The notes under the pieces were generated by a model. It ran no database searches. It saw only the letters and a list, made by a program, of their open reading frames with translations, and was not told the origin of the DNA. This document shows positions 62,349 through 64,000 of a stretch of 64,000 nucleotides of DNA, in pieces (position 1 is the stretch's first letter; each line of letters begins with the position of its first letter). The translations under genes and the position numbers were made by a program. The stretch comes from Aureimonas populi (GTDB taxonomy: Bacteria; Pseudomonadota; Alphaproteobacteria; Rhizobiales; Rhizobiaceae): NCBI RefSeq assembly GCF_017815515.1, contig NZ_CP072611.1, positions 1,240,001 to 1,304,000 on the forward strand, read 5' to 3'.

Positions 62349-64000
62349 TCAGCTCCTCCAGGGCAGCGTGCCGGGGGGCAGGCGGCGGCCGAGGCGGTCC
62401 AGCAGAAGCGCGAGCAGGAGGACGAACAGGACCGAAAGCGTGGAGATCGCCGCCGCGCCCGTGGAGTTGCCCTCGTACTGGAGCGAGAAGATCATCACCC
62501 CCACCGTCTCGACACCGCTCGACCAGAGGAGGGCGGACACGGTGAGTTCGTTGAAGGCGGTCATGAAGACGAGCAGGCCGCCCGCCACCGCCGCCGGCGC
62601 GACGACAGGCGCGACGATGAAGGCGAGGCGGCGGAACAGGCGCGCGCCGAGCATGCGCCCGGCCTCGTCGAGCGCGGGCTCGACCGCCTCCAGCGCCGAG
62701 GTCGTCGGCCGCAGGACGAGCGGCAGGAAACGCGCCGCGTAGGCCAGGAACAGGATCGTCGCCGTTCCGTAGATCGAGACGCCCAGAAGCGGGAGCGGGG
62801 CCAGGAAGACCAGGATCATCGCGAGCGCGAAGACCGTGCCCGGCACCACGAAGGGCATGTCGGCGATGCTCTGGACGAGGCGCGCCGGGCCGCTTCTGCG
62901 CAGGGCGCAGAGATAGGCGAGGGGAATGGCGATCAGCACCGCCGCCGCCGCCGCGCCGAGGGAGAGCTGGAAGGAATTGGCGAAGGCGCGCCGGACCGTC
63001 CCGCTCGCGCCGATCGTCGCGGCGTAGTTGGCGAGCGTCGCCGTCTCCGGCGACAGCCGAACGCCGACGGCCGGAACGAGCGAGGCGCCGACGAGCGCCA
63101 GGAGCGGCGCCACGGCCGTCAGCAGGATCGCGCCCCAGACGAAGAGGCCCGCCGCCACGGCCGCGCGCCCCCGCAAGAGCGGGCGCAGCGGCTGGCCGCC
63201 CGCGATGGGCACCGACAGGCGCCTCACCAGCACGCCCCGCGCGCAAAGCGCGGCGGCGGCCATCGCCAGGAGGATCATGGACAGCGACGCGACCTGCCCC
63301 ATCACCGAAGGCCCGAAGCCGGCGAGCCGCTGGTAGATCAGCGTCGTGAGCATGGGAAAGCGGCCGGGAATGCCGAGCAGGGCCGGCACGCCGAAATTGC
63401 CGAGCGCCGCGGCGAAGGCGAGGATCGAGCCGGCGAGGACGGCCGGCAGGGCCAGCGGCAGCAGGATGTGCGACACGACGCGCCCCGTGCGCACGCCCGC
63501 GATGCGCGCCGCCTCGATCAGGTCCTGCGGCACGGCCAGAAGGCTGGCGCGCACGGCCAGGAACACGAAGGGCATGTGCTCGATGCCCATCAGGAGGGCG
63601 ATGCCGGTGCCAGAATAGAGCGGGTTGGGCGTGCCCGGCGTTGGCGCGAGCCCGAGCGGGGCGAGCAGGGGGCTCGACGAGCCGAACAGCTCGATCCAGG
63701 CGAGCGCCGTGATCTGCGAGGGGATGAGAAGGGGCGAGAGGATGAGGAAGGTCGCCGCGACGCGCGCGCGCACCGGCGCGAGCGTGACGCAGAAGGCCAG
63801 CGCCGTTCCCAGAAGCGCCGAGACGGCCACCGCCGCGCCGGAGGCGCCGAGCGTGTTCCAGAAGGCGCGCCGCACGGCCCGGCTCGACCAGCTTTCGCGC
63901 AGCGTGCCCAGGAACTCGCCCTCGGCATTCGCCCCCAGCGCCTCGGACAGGAGGCGCAGCAGCGGGAAGGCGCTGAACAGGCCCACATAGAGCGCGAGGC
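62349..64000 (-). CDS. Iron-type ABC transporter permease (FbpB-like), 5' end outside the window
   Basis: A double-length permease: two sets of membrane helices with two EAA loops, VPQDLIEAARIAGVRTGRVV and EAVEPALDEAGRMLGARLFR. This is the single-chain layout of Fe(3+) (FbpB/SfuB) and some other small-molecule importers. The frame is open to the right edge (LALYVGLFSAFPLLRLL), so the start is beyond 64000. Its binding protein and ATPase are presumably outside the window. The last residue is at 62352; 62197-62348 is an ordinary intergenic gap. Confidence 0.83.
   Translation of the reverse strand, partial: LALYVGLFSAFPLLRLLSEALGANAEGEFLGTLRESWSSRAVRRAFWNTLGASGAAVAVSALLGTALAFCVTLAPVRARVAATFLILSPLLIPSQITALAWIELFGSSSPLLAPLGLAPTPGTPNPLYSGTGIALLMGIEHMPFVFLAVRASLLAVPQDLIEAARIAGVRTGRVVSHILLPLALPAVLAGSILAFAAALGNFGVPALLGIPGRFPMLTTLIYQRLAGFGPSVMGQVASLSMILLAMAAAALCARGVLVRRLSVPIAGGQPLRPLLRGRAAVAAGLFVWGAILLTAVAPLLALVGASLVPAVGVRLSPETATLANYAATIGASGTVRRAFANSFQLSLGAAAAAVLIAIPLAYLCALRRSGPARLVQSIADMPFVVPGTVFALAMILVFLAPLPLLGVSIYGTATILFLAYAARFLPLVLRPTTSALEAVEPALDEAGRMLGARLFRRLAFIVAPVVAPAAVAGGLLVFMTAFNELTVSALLWSSGVETVGVMIFSLQYEGNSTGAAAISTLSVLFVLLLALLLDRLGRRLPPGTLPWRS

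Noticed and set aside
1..64000. CRISPR arrays, tRNA or rRNA genes, integrase attachment sites
   Set aside because: No regularly spaced repeats, cloverleaf-like sequences or rRNA signatures were noticed on reading. A covariance-model scan was not possible.

Overview
The window looks like DNA from a GC-rich alphaproteobacterium, most likely a Hyphomicrobiales (Rhizobiales) member. The basis is gene content (an Atu4866-type protein, rhizobial-style serine recombinases, HyuAB/PotABCD-type catabolic clusters, an EcfG-like promoter) and codon use; no rRNA, tRNA or marker gene fixes the taxon. No CRISPR array, replication origin or tRNA was seen.

1-5.9 kb is accessory debris: a serine recombinase whose two halves lie on opposite strands around a DUF1778/GNAT toxin-antitoxin pair, a stress-type ferritin-like protein, an IS630 remnant, and EamA, MFS and D-amino-acid-oxidase-like genes that are truncated or frameshifted.

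6-15.8 kb is an intact minus-strand operon read from a divergent GntR/FadR-type regulator. It encodes a DadA-like FAD oxidoreductase, ethanolamine ammonia-lyase (EutB, EutC), a complete PotABCD-like ABC importer and a GlpD-like FAD oxidoreductase. This fits import and oxidation of an ethanolamine-containing or ethanolamine-like amine without a microcompartment.

15.9-17.1 kb holds IS3-family remnants. 17.1-30 kb is a second catabolic island: an old-yellow-enzyme, HyuB/HyuA (ATP-dependent hydantoinase/oxoprolinase family), a solute-binding protein, an XRE-cupin regulator, an ATPase and two permeases, and a DadA-like oxidoreductase. An IS110 element with a candidate bridge-RNA region sits between the two permease genes, and the oxidoreductase has lost its C-terminus.

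30-41 kb is a scrapyard of broken genes and IS pieces (GAF-PAS-GGDEF, IS630, GST, IS5, a ParD chimera with ParE, a frameshifted recombinase, flavin reductase, IS66 and deaminase pieces, SDR pieces) among a few intact genes (LysR, SDR, SnoaL-like, Atu4866-type, MarR). A short catabolic operon (RidA with a nonsense codon, cupin, FAH-family hydrolase) ends it at 42.7 kb.

42.7-64 kb is more chromosome-like and GC-rich. It has an OmpR-type two-component system divergent from an RND efflux pump, with repeated boxes that also precede a DUF3313 lipoprotein; a MerR-type metal regulon (P-type ATPase, DsbB, DsbA, MerR) with three near-identical operators; an aldo/keto reductase, succinate-semialdehyde dehydrogenase, QorB/HxlR pair and a TetR-Ohr-dehydrogenase operon for electrophile and peroxide stress; a globin-coupled diguanylate cyclase; and a partial iron-type ABC permease at the right edge. 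Several otherwise well-preserved genes carry single-base indels, so raw read support matters for interpretation.
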